Assembly: GCA_964524145.1 (NCBI GenBank)
Contig: CAZGCA010000014.1
Span: 20,840-84,839 of the forward strand
Source of the DNA: CAZGCA01 sp964524145
Lineage (GTDB): Bacteria; Hydrogenedentota; CAZGCA01
Direction: 5' to 3'
Length of the DNA: 64,000 nt
The position numbers and the translations under genes are program-made. Below the pieces are notes generated by a model. That model saw nothing but the letters and a program-made list of their open reading frames with translations, did not search any database and was not told where the DNA came from. Of the stretch, positions 26,680 through 36,300 are shown piece after piece; within the stretch, counting starts at the first letter, position 1, and every line of letters begins with the position of its first letter.

Positions 26680-29600
26680 ATGAATGAGAAAAGCCCACGC
26701 GAGTTTGTACAAAGAGTGGTTGTGGCAGTGTCGTGTACGATCATTGTCGCTCTTATCCTGGTTGTGCAATCCTCAGCACTTGGCGTAGGTGTGGAGCCGG
26801 ACCATCCGCGAATACTCATAAGCCTCCGCGATGGCGACCCTGTGAATAGGGAGGTTCTCAGAGACCGTGTTGCACCGGGGGGACCCCTTCACGACGAATT
26901 CACCCAGCTAGTCAGCAGCATGTTCGGGTACTTGGACGATGACGCAAGCGCTGTTTCGGATGGAACTCTAACGTACTATATTGCCCTTGCGTTTATCTAC
27001 CAACTTGATACTGAACGGACCGACTGTGGTCAGAAAGGCGCGGAGTTCCTTGTGGAATATGTCACCCGGGTTCCAGGAAGCGTCGGCAGATACAACTACT
27101 ATGAGGTCGCAATAGGATACGACTGGCTCTACGAAATCATGAGCGCGTCCCAAAGGTCAATCGTTGGCGCTGAGCTTTCCAGTTTCGCGCGCAACGGTTG
27201 GACGACGCTCGTCACGACGCCTTCCCTTCAGTTCACTCACGACGTCAATCCATACCATGGCCTCAGACACGCAGTCCAGCCCGTTGGGTATCCGTTGCTC
27301 GCCGTCTCGCAGGACGGAATTGACGGCGAGTTGGATGTTGCCGGCATGGACTGGGTGACCGAGCAATTTCCCAACATGTTGGCCGGCACGGATGAGACAG
27401 GCGGTGATAGCGGCGGGTGGTTCGTTGTTGGGCCTTACGGTACTAACCATTTCCGCGATGCCCCGCCTTTCTTTGAGGCGTGGCGGACAGCGACCGGTGA
27501 AGACTACTTCACTGTCCTCGACAGCAACTGGGCAGAAGAAAATGTCCCTGGCCGCGGCGACAGAAGGTTACCCGGGGCGGACTTCTGGCGCCATGTGCCC
27601 TATTGGTACATGTACAACTCTCGACCAAGCCCAGAAGGGGAGCGTATGCGCAGCCACAAACCAGGGGACGCATTCCAAGGCGTCAGCATATCACCATCGA
27701 TTTCCAGACTCCTTGCCGAGAGGTACCATAACCCTCATTTCGAATGGTATGCTGATCAAATTGACCTGTACAGTGGTTCCTCCGATAGTCTGTGGGAGAA
27801 GATCCTGTATCAAGGAGATCCTGATTATCCTGCTGCCAGCCAGCCGAATGAGCTGGTCCGGTACTTTTCCACCGCAGGCTACGGGCAGGGAACCGAGCCG
27901 TGGCAGCGAGCCGGGACCGTATATATGCGCAGTGGTTGGGATTTCAGTCCCACCAGTACGGATGTTACTGTTTCGTTCAAAGACAACCTGGATTTCTACC
28001 GGGTTTCCCATCACGACCATGCCCATCGGAACTCGTTTGTCATTACCAGAGGGATGGACAGCCTGGCCATTGACAGTGGCAACTACGATGCCGGCTACAG
28101 CGAACACCACAACAATTACAGTATCAAGAGTTGGGCGCACAACACGATTGTTGTGGATGGGGAAAGTCAGAGGTTCAACGACTCTATGTCAATGACGCCC
28201 GGCGCCGTTACTGAGCCTGACAAGGTTCTTAGTTTCGTCTCGAAGTTTGAAGCTGTTCCAGCCGACATAGGCAGCGAGTATGTTTACGTACAGGGAGATG
28301 CCACCGAGGCGTATGATTCCACCAAGGTCGAGAGCTACTTAAGAGACTTTGTTTGGATTGGGCAGAAGTACTTCGTCGTTCTGGACCGCGTGCTGGCAGA
28401 ACCCGGTGTGGAATTCTCGTCTCTGCAATGGTTGCTTCACACAATCCACTGGGACGATGCCGACGAAACCAATCATATCGTGCCGGCATTCTACCAGGAC
28501 CGGTCAGGCACAGCGGGCACGTTCCCGGGTGACCCTGCCAACACGCCGCCAAACATAGACGCATCCCATGGCGGCACTCCCGGTTACTACTCCGAAAACA
28601 CCGCGATCGTCCGCACAGAAAACGGCGGCAGCGCTCTGTTCTGCTCGACATTGTTGCCCGCGTCTCACCGGACGACGATGATTGGCGGTCCGGACCCGAA
28701 CGGTAAATACAACAAGTCGACCGTACGCGGAGACTCGACGGATTCATACGAGTACTGGTGGAACGGCCGGAACTACCCAGTTGGCTGGATGCCTGATGGG
28801 GCGGATGGATATAACTTCAACGCCACTATGGCAAACGGAAAACCGCTCCCCCCTGATGAGGGTGGTAACTGGAGAATAGAAGTCGAACCGACAGACCCGC
28901 AGGCGGACCAGCTTTTCCTGCATGTGCTTTACCCGACGGCCAACACAGTCAGCGTCTCAGAAACGCCGGAGACGGTGCTCATCGAGACAAGCGACCTTGT
29001 GGGCGTCCACATCAAGGCAGGGGGGCAAAACGTCGTGGCGGCGTTCAGTTCCGCGGCGGACGGGTCTGTACACGGCGGCGCCATTGAATATGCGGTTACG
29101 CCCACCGCTGAGACCAGACACATTGTGCACGACCTGGTTCCTGATACCTCGTACGACGTATCGGTCGTCCAGGACGCAAGCGTCCACACGGTCAGTATAG
29201 CGTCTGGCACTATGTTCAGGAGCAGTGCGATAGGGATGCTGGCCTTTACCGTCTTGCCGGACGGGCATGTGAATCAAGGACCTTCGATCGAGGAGATGAG
29301 CGCATCACCCGATTCCGGCGAATCTCCTCTGACAACAAGCTTCTCCGTAACTGCGACGGACACCGATGGGACAGTGGTGTCGAGCATGTGGAACTTCGGT
29401 GACGGAACAGGCTCAGATGAGGAATCACCCTCGCACACGTTTACGCGTGCCGGGCGTTATACGGTACGCTGTAGCGTCACAGATAACGGCGGCGATGTAG
29501 CAGATGCGAGTATTGAGGTGTTTGCGATCGATGCTTCAGCCCCAACTTCCCCCGTGCTTCATTACCCAGCGGATTCAGTAACCGATACCGGTGCAAGCCT

Positions 29601-32301
29601 CGGTTGGGAGGCTAGTCAGGATGACGAAGGTGTATCCATGTACCGGGTATACAGAGACGGGTTGTACGTGGGTTCGTCGGTAGTTCTTGCCTTTGACGAC
29701 ACGGGCCTGCAAGGTAGCACAACGTATGAGTACCATGTCACGGCGGTTGATGTCGGCGGCAACGAATCCGCCTCGTCCGATCCGCCGCTTTATGTCACCA
29801 CACTGGTGGATACGACGGCCCCGGCTATTCCAACAGGTCTGATGGCGACACCCGGCAACGGGTACGTCACCCTTTCCTGGTCTGCCAATCCCGAACCGGA
29901 TATCGCCGAGTATCGGGTGTATCGCGGGCAAGTCTCTGGTGGCGATTATGTGATGGTTCACAGCGTCACTTCGGGTACGAGTTGGCGAGACGAGTCAGTG
30001 ACGAACGACACGACATACTTCTACGTCATCTCCGCGGCCGATTCTGCAGGCAACCCAAGCGGGAACTCCGGGGAAGTCGAAGCAACGCCGAGCGTGAACA
30101 TCACGTTCGTCGTTCAGGAAGGGGTCGGTGGATACACCGGGGTGTCGGATACGAGAATTGAATGGTTCGAAGGCTACGAAGAGCGAGGCGACATTAACTA
30201 CAGCGACGACGTCAGAATCGGCACACGCGTTCTGACTGCTGGGCGCCGAGAGGGGCTCATAAGGTCTAACCTGGAGATGCTGCCGGAAGGGGCAGAAGTC
30301 CAATCGGCGGTCTTGGAGCTGAACGTCGAAACATTTGACAACACGCCCCCAGGTCCAATTGCGCTTTATCGGATGACTGTCCCAGTGGATCTTGCCGATT
30401 GTTCCTGGAACTACCGCTCGAATTCCGAGGGAATCCAGTGGGGAAACAACCAGAGTCACCCCCAACCGGGCATAGATTATGACGATTCCGCCGTCGCGAC
30501 TGCAACACTGACCGGCCTGGGGCCAGTTGAGTGGGATATCACGTCCGCGGTTGCCGGTTGGGTGAGCGGCGTGGCCGAGAACCATGGGTTGTTCATCGTG
30601 GACACCATTGGCGGCCGCGGCAACTACTACTCATCCAGCGAGGCATTGGATGAGACAATACGGCCCAAGCTTACAATCGTTTATCGGGACACCGGTCTCC
30701 CCCCTGGGGGGGAAGACTCCGACGGCGATGGGCTGAGCGATGAAACTGAAGCAACGCTCGGCACCGATCCGAACGTCGCGGACACCGACGGGGATGCTCT
30801 TCTAGATGGAGACGAAGTAAGCCGCGGAACTAACCCGTTGGTTGCCGACACCGACGGCGACGGACTCTCGGATGGTGCTGAAGTTGCCGCGGGCACTGAT
30901 CCTCTGGACACAGATACGGACGACGACGGCGTGATCGACGGCGAGGACCCCGACCCGCTCGATGGTCCCGACACGGATACCGATAGCGACGGGTTGCTCG
31001 ACTCGATTGAGGCAACGCTCGGCACTGACCCGAACAACGCCGATACGGACGGTGACGGGCTTGACGACGGCGTTGAGGACGCGGATCACAATGGAGCGAT
31101 CGGTTCGGGCGAGACAAACCCAACCGTGGCCGACACCGACGGCGACACGCTCTCCGACGGTGACGAGGTCGCCGGCGGAACCGACCCGCTGCTGGAGGAT
31201 ACTGACGAAGACGGTATCCACGACGGGCTCGAGGTGTTCTACACAACCGAATCGGGTGGCGAACACGTGCTCGATCCGTTGGCTCACGATTCGCTGAACG
31301 ACGTTGATGGCGACGGTTTTACGAATCTCGCGGAAGTCGAACAGGGCACGAGCCCGATCGATCCGTCGAGCTATCCCACTCCTCCATATATAGTCGAAGC
31401 CTTGTCCCATCCGTTCCCGGGACAGGGGATTATCGAGGGCTCGACACCCGTTGCCATAGACGATTCTGTGGTGATCCGGTTGAGGGACGACACAGCAATC
31501 AACCCGGCGCAGGTAACGATGACCCTGGAGGGCACCCCGGTGACGGCCGTGGTGAGACCGGTTGTCCCCGACGATTTCAGCGATTGCTGGGTAGTATACG
31601 ATTTCGATGGCCATTACGGTTACGGCGACGAGGTCGCGCTTGGCCTGCAGGCTGAGGATACTGAAGGGTACGTGCTGAATCATACGATGGATTTCAGGGT
31701 CGAGACAGAGGCGGAACGGGCAGCAGCCGATAGCACAAGCCCGCCAGTCAGCGCTAACGGCACGGGCGTTCTTGCCAATCCGGGCTCGCAGCAGAGCGGC
31801 GCGGAACTGGCGTTTTCCGCCACAGAACCCGTGAAACCGACGTTCGGAAGCGTCGAACAAATACCACAAATGGATTCGGAGCTTTCGGTGGCCGCACCAG
31901 TCGTGAGCGTGGTACCTTTCACAGTGTTTGAGGAGCCTATCACGGTGCTGGTACCGGTTGTTTCCGGTGTACCTGCCGAGAAGCTCGCAGAGCTGCAAAT
32001 CTACTATTATGATCCGAGCCCTGGCGGAGGGTGGCGGCCCGTAACAGAGGTTGACGGGCTGCTGGTTGACGACACACGCGTGGATCATGTAGTTGACGAC
32101 GAATTCAACTCGCTGGAAGCGCTCAACGCACTCGTGCAGGAGGAGAATGCCGACCGTGAGATAGTAATCACCGACACGGCCGAGCTTGATCCGGAGCTGA
32201 CCGAAGACGACGTCCGGGTTATCCTCCACCAGGAAGTTGTGGACGACTCGCCTGCGGGCACATGGATTGAGTCCGATCCGGAAACATGGACCCGGAAGTA
32301 G
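26680..32301 (+). CDS. Giant secreted heparinase II/III-like polysaccharide lyase with PKD, Fn3, DNRLRE and TSP3 modules
   Basis: 1873-residue exported protein. Signal or anchor at about 12-35. Residues about 45-860 are an alginate lyase/heparinase II-III unit: AIGYDWLYEIMS in the helical part and, in the sheet part, MRSGWDF, SHHDHAHRNSF (about 440) and WAHNTIVVDG. Then a PKD domain (about 865-945, WNFGDGTGS), two Fn3-like domains (about 953-1140), a DNRLRE/CBM96-like domain (about 1150-1335), a run of calcium-binding TSP3 repeats such as DTDGDGLSDG (about 1343-1563) and an unassigned C-terminal 300 residues. No PEP-CTERM tail or dockerin is present. ATG 26680 is chosen over 26599 because GAGAAGG precedes it and a hydrophobic segment follows. 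Substrate is probably a uronic-acid polymer, possibly the cell's own EPS. Confidence 0.85.
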   Translation: MNEKSPREFVQRVVVAVSCTIIVALILVVQSSALGVGVEPDHPRILISLRDGDPVNREVLRDRVAPGGPLHDEFTQLVSSMFGYLDDDASAVSDGTLTYYIALAFIYQLDTERTDCGQKGAEFLVEYVTRVPGSVGRYNYYEVAIGYDWLYEIMSASQRSIVGAELSSFARNGWTTLVTTPSLQFTHDVNPYHGLRHAVQPVGYPLLAVSQDGIDGELDVAGMDWVTEQFPNMLAGTDETGGDSGGWFVVGPYGTNHFRDAPPFFEAWRTATGEDYFTVLDSNWAEENVPGRGDRRLPGADFWRHVPYWYMYNSRPSPEGERMRSHKPGDAFQGVSISPSISRLLAERYHNPHFEWYADQIDLYSGSSDSLWEKILYQGDPDYPAASQPNELVRYFSTAGYGQGTEPWQRAGTVYMRSGWDFSPTSTDVTVSFKDNLDFYRVSHHDHAHRNSFVITRGMDSLAIDSGNYDAGYSEHHNNYSIKSWAHNTIVVDGESQRFNDSMSMTPGAVTEPDKVLSFVSKFEAVPADIGSEYVYVQGDATEAYDSTKVESYLRDFVWIGQKYFVVLDRVLAEPGVEFSSLQWLLHTIHWDDADETNHIVPAFYQDRSGTAGTFPGDPANTPPNIDASHGGTPGYYSENTAIVRTENGGSALFCSTLLPASHRTTMIGGPDPNGKYNKSTVRGDSTDSYEYWWNGRNYPVGWMPDGADGYNFNATMANGKPLPPDEGGNWRIEVEPTDPQADQLFLHVLYPTANTVSVSETPETVLIETSDLVGVHIKAGGQNVVAAFSSAADGSVHGGAIEYAVTPTAETRHIVHDLVPDTSYDVSVVQDASVHTVSIASGTMFRSSAIGMLAFTVLPDGHVNQGPSIEEMSASPDSGESPLTTSFSVTATDTDGTVVSSMWNFGDGTGSDEESPSHTFTRAGRYTVRCSVTDNGGDVADASIEVFAIDASAPTSPVLHYPADSVTDTGASLGWEASQDDEGVSMYRVYRDGLYVGSSVVLAFDDTGLQGSTTYEYHVTAVDVGGNESASSDPPLYVTTLVDTTAPAIPTGLMATPGNGYVTLSWSANPEPDIAEYRVYRGQVSGGDYVMVHSVTSGTSWRDESVTNDTTYFYVISAADSAGNPSGNSGEVEATPSVNITFVVQEGVGGYTGVSDTRIEWFEGYEERGDINYSDDVRIGTRVLTAGRREGLIRSNLEMLPEGAEVQSAVLELNVETFDNTPPGPIALYRMTVPVDLADCSWNYRSNSEGIQWGNNQSHPQPGIDYDDSAVATATLTGLGPVEWDITSAVAGWVSGVAENHGLFIVDTIGGRGNYYSSSEALDETIRPKLTIVYRDTGLPPGGEDSDGDGLSDETEATLGTDPNVADTDGDALLDGDEVSRGTNPLVADTDGDGLSDGAEVAAGTDPLDTDTDDDGVIDGEDPDPLDGPDTDTDSDGLLDSIEATLGTDPNNADTDGDGLDDGVEDADHNGAIGSGETNPTVADTDGDTLSDGDEVAGGTDPLLEDTDEDGIHDGLEVFYTTESGGEHVLDPLAHDSLNDVDGDGFTNLAEVEQGTSPIDPSSYPTPPYIVEALSHPFPGQGIIEGSTPVAIDDSVVIRLRDDTAINPAQVTMTLEGTPVTAVVRPVVPDDFSDCWVVYDFDGHYGYGDEVALGLQAEDTEGYVLNHTMDFRVETEAERAAADSTSPPVSANGTGVLANPGSQQSGAELAFSATEPVKPTFGSVEQIPQMDSELSVAAPVVSVVPFTVFEEPITVLVPVVSGVPAEKLAELQIYYYDPSPGGGWRPVTEVDGLLVDDTRVDHVVDDEFNSLEALNALVQEENADREIVITDTAELDPELTEDDVRVILHQEVVDDSPAGTWIESDPETWTRK

Positions 32302-32317
32302 GAGGAGGACAGGCGTG

Positions 32318-32815
32318 ATGAACAGAACTCTGAAGTTTTCGGCGCTGATTGTTGCGCTGGCCATATTCTCGACTTGCATTGGGTGCGCCAGGATCTGTAT
32401 CAGGCCGGCACCTCCGCCGCCAGTGCGTGGCATTCCTGAGATCCAGGCCGAGCTTGAGGTGGCCCAGGCTCGCAGAGCTGCCCGCGCGGCCGAGATAGAG
32501 GCACTCAAGGCTGCAGGACTCATCGGCGAGGGGGCTGACGGCACGCTCGAGATCATTGCAGACGCACCTGCCGTTGAGTTCCAGGTGAAACATCCGGGAG
32601 TGTTCGTGGCGGGCGACCCGTCGGCTATACTTGCCGGCGACGTGAACGACGATGGTGTCATCAACCTGCTCGACGCGATTTTGCTCTTGCGATACGTCTC
32701 CGGGCTTGGCGACGTAAGCCCCCGCGGTAGTATCGCAGCAGACGCCGATTCCACCGGGACCGTCAATCCGCAGGACGCGGTTGCCATACAGCAAGATATT
32801 GTCAGAGGTGATTGA
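32318..32815 (+). CDS. Dockerin-bearing exported putative lipoprotein
   Basis: 165-residue protein. Hydrophobic N-terminus (about 5-22) ends in CIGC, an imperfect lipobox, so outer- or inner-membrane lipidation is possible but not certain. Residues about 37-60 are a charged helix rich in alanine and arginine, perhaps a coiled coil. The C-terminus is a type I-like dockerin with two F-hand calcium loops, GDVNDDGVINLLDAI and DADSTGTVNPQDAVA. GGAGGAGG lies nine bases before ATG 32318. It sits 16 bases after the heparinase-like gene and 2 bases before the cohesin gene, so all three are probably co-transcribed. Confidence 0.8.
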   Translation: MNRTLKFSALIVALAIFSTCIGCARICIRPAPPPPVRGIPEIQAELEVAQARRAARAAEIEALKAAGLIGEGADGTLEIIADAPAVEFQVKHPGVFVAGDPSAILAGDVNDDGVINLLDAILLLRYVSGLGDVSPRGSIAADADSTGTVNPQDAVAIQQDIVRGD

Positions 32816-32817
32816 CC

Positions 32818-33330
32818 ATGAGAACGACCAAGGCTACGATACCGATAGTGCTGGGTGTGCTGTTGGCGCTTGTTTTGCCCACCGACGCACACGCTGTTCG
32901 ACTTAGCGTTGGCTCCGTAGTTGTGCCGCGAGACGCGACGAGCGTGACGGTGCCTATCTCCTTGAGCGAGAAGGAAGGGGTCGTCGGGTACTCTGTCGTG
33001 GTGCGGTACGACCCTCGATATCTGTCCATAACGGACATCAGAGGGATAGAGGCAGGTGCAGATTTCTCTGTTGTGATCAACATCGACTCGCCTGGGATAG
33101 CACGACTGACCGGGCTGGACCTCGACCTTGCAGGACTTGCTTCGGGTTCCGGCGCGGTGGCGGAGATCGACCTTCAGGTTGTCGACATCAACAAGTTACC
33201 GCGGTCCTCGTACGTGTCGATAGTGAGCGCAGAGGTTTACGACGCGGAAGCGCGCAGCGTGCCCATCGAGCCTGAGCCCGGAATGATCAGCAAGCAGTTC
33301 GGCTCGCCGTACAGGCGCCGTTTTCGGTAA
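32818..33330 (+). CDS. Secreted single-cohesin-domain protein
   Basis: 170-residue protein with a signal peptide (1-26, ending DAHA) and one cohesin domain (about 28-150). Cohesin features are VRLSVGSVVVPRDATSV, VTVPISLSEKEGVVGYSV, VVRYDPRYLSIT and the later GSGAVAEIDLQVV strand, the fold that binds dockerins with calcium. The basic tail has no anchor. Neighbours on both sides (dockerin protein upstream, dockerin-ended macroglobulin downstream and convergent) are obvious candidate partners. It converges on the macroglobulin gene with only 10 bases between stops. Confidence 0.8.
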   Translation: MRTTKATIPIVLGVLLALVLPTDAHAVRLSVGSVVVPRDATSVTVPISLSEKEGVVGYSVVVRYDPRYLSITDIRGIEAGADFSVVINIDSPGIARLTGLDLDLAGLASGSGAVAEIDLQVVDINKLPRSSYVSIVSAEVYDAEARSVPIEPEPGMISKQFGSPYRRRFR

Positions 33331-33340
33331 CGTCGGTCTG

Positions 33341-36300
33341 CTATATCTCTAACGCAGTGTTGATGACCGACTGAATGTCCGTTGCATCCACCCGTTCGTC
33401 ACCATTCGAGTCCGCCAGGATGTCGCAGTCTGCCGGCGGCATGCCAAGCGCCTGGTTGATCGTTTTCTGCACGTCGATCGCGTTTGCCGCACCGTCGCCG
33501 TTGATATCGCCCCTCACGCGTTCCGGCACCTCATCAGCGTTTGTCGGGTCCGTGCCGGCCTGAAACTCCCACCCGTCCTGGGCGAAATCGCCGTCAGAAT
33601 CCGCCGTATCGGGCCGCGTTCCCGCGCCCATTTCTTGAACGTTCGACAACCCGTCGCCGTCCCCATCGCCGGCTGGCCCGTTGTCCCCGTCAGGGTCGTT
33701 CAGATCAAGGCCGTGCTCTTCCTCCCAACCGTTGGGCAATCCGTCACCGTCGTAATCGGCGTCCGGATCGAAGAGCTCGACGCTTATCTGGGCCCCCTTC
33801 TTCTCCGCACGCACTTCCGGCTTGTAGTACATGTACGCTTTGCTGTCAGGTATGATCGCACGAACCGGGAAGAGCGCGTTGACCTGGAACGCGAGCGTCA
33901 ACTCGGTCTCTCTGGGCAGGTCATCGATGTAGATTATAACCTTTCGACCGGCAACCTCGATTCTGCTCACCGAACCGCCGCTTACGAGCGCGTCAAGGGA
34001 TTCCTGAACCGGCGCGAATCCTGTGGGCACGCCTACATCCACCAGCAACATCCCTGAAGACACGCCCGGGCCCACGTAGCTGACCCTCACGGTCACATTG
34101 ACTATATCATCAACAGAGACGTGCTGCGCGTCATACTCGACGTCAAGCTGCATGTCGTTGCATATGATCTGGTCCGACAGAAGAACGTTGAACCGGCGCA
34201 CGAGCTGGAAATTGACCTCGCCCGAACCTGAAGCGGCGAGGTCGATCGATGAGCCCAACGGCAACTCGGCAACCTGCAGCACATCGAAGTTCGTGCTATC
34301 CACGCTGAATTGGGCCAGCATGTTGCCCCCACCGGGGTTTTCGGAGTCTGCCTCTGTTGCGGTGACGATAAGGTTGACATCACGACGTTGCAACATCGCC
34401 GCCGTCATCAGTGCCTTGAGCGCCATGACCGTGTCCTGGGTGCTGTTGAACCCGCCGAGACTGTTACGCTGCGCGGCTATCCACTTTATCGCGTCATTGG
34501 CTTGCGGCATCTGCTCCTGCATGAGTGCAAGCGCCGCGTAGGCCGTCGTCTCGACGTCGAACGGTTCCCAGTGGATGCCCGCTTCGTCGACGATTGCCAG
34601 TTCCAGCAGCCGGTCAATGGCCGTCGAGGCCGCAGACGCATCGAGTCGCGCGAACGCGAGCGCGGCAATGGCAAGGGAATAGGCGTTATCGTTCACCGAT
34701 GAGAGAGTGCCGGCAAGGTAGTCGGTGGCGTTTTGAAGAACACCCGGGGACGCAGCACTATATTCCGCAAGCGCAATCGTCACAAATGCTGTGAGCGCGT
34801 AGGTGCCCTCCATTCCACCAACCATTTCAGTGTGGCAGATGAACCCGACAGGCTCCCACGATCCGTCGCCCAACTGGTATGATTCGATCCAGTCGGCGGC
34901 TTCGGAGAGAATCGTCTCGTCGATCGTGTGGACGTCACGCGCACCGCTAAAGGTGCCAAGCACAAAGGCCGTCAACCACAGGCTGCCGGTATCGTCCGAT
35001 TCGCCGAAGGCGGAAAACGAACCGTCCTCGTGCCGGAACGTCAACTGCCGCTGGTATCCGACGGTGATGTAATGCTCGGCCTCGGCTTGGACTTCTGGTC
35101 TCAATTGGTCCGTCGCGTCCAGGTAACGCAGCACCTCGACGTCGGGCGCAAAGAAGATCATGTTCTGCTCGCCGCAGCCGTATGGCATGCCCAAGAGGTC
35201 GCCGACACCGTTGATCGTTTGCGCGACGAGGCTGGGCGTGACGCTCAACAACACTTTGCCGGAGTCCGGTACCATGTAAGGCGGCATACTGGTGTCGAGC
35301 GTGAGAACGTCGCCCGCATGGAGCACCCCGTTAGTGACATCCTCTCGCTTCGTCCCCTCCGGCTCGACGAGCAGTTCCTTGCGGACAGCATCAGCGCGTT
35401 CAGGCGACCGGAGGGTCACTTCGACAATGTTGTTGCCGAGAAGCGTAGGCTGGATCAGGAACATCGCCGAACCGACCGAGTTGGCTCCGATGCTCACGGT
35501 TTGCGTGTTGGACTCGAGCAAATCGAACCAGTCGTCATCGGTCAGGTCGACCTGGACATTCTGCGGCGTCTCGAGGTAGTTGAATATCTGGACCCGAACG
35601 GGGAACTGCTCGCCGCGTGTCACGGCATACGGCAGGTCCGGCTCCCCGAAAAACTCCTGGAATACGGGCAGTTGCGTCTCTGCAATCCCCAGCCCGTTCT
35701 CAGAAGTCGAGACGGCGTGCAGCCGCCACGTGGTGATGCTGTCGGGTGCGGTCAGATCGATCGTCGCAGTACCATCGGTCTCGGTGAGCAGGTCAGGCGT
35801 CCAGAGCCATGTCTCGGGGAAGAACTGCCGGACACGTGTGACCTCTGCGAGCCCATCGTCCACCTCGTTCTGCCCGCTGCCGGGTGCCGGGACCGCGCCC
35901 CCGAACTCCGGGGCACCGTCCATATCGACGTCAATCCAGATACCGCCGCCTCCGCGCCAACTGAAGTCTGTGCCTTCGGGTATATCGAAATCCCCCGACG
36001 CGAGAACCTGCACCCCGGCGTCCTCGAAGACGTCGTATGCGCCGTACGTCCCTATATGCGGGTGCGCTTCCGCTTGCGGCTGCATGAACCGGCGTTCAAG
36101 CTCGTTGAAGACCGCCCCGAGGTTAAGCCTCCCTTCATTGAGCGCGTAGACCGACTCGTCGACTATCGAAATGCCGACCATCGCCTCAGTATCCGCTTGC
36201 AAGGCCACCTGAACGGGTTCGCCGGGTATGGCTTCGTCCACGTCAAACGAAGCTTCCAGACCGGCTGCATCGTCCATCGAGACCTCGAAGGGCAAGGTGT

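Noticed and set aside
30720..31370. Regular DNA repeats that look array-like
   Set aside because: They are coding TSP3 calcium repeats of uneven length, in frame, not a CRISPR array.
30802..32892. 696-codon open frame on the - strand across the heparinase-like and dockerin genes
   Set aside because: It shadows genes with clear domains, has a composition rich in Arg, His and Ala without family features, and arises from the third-position bias of the TSP3 coding sequence.
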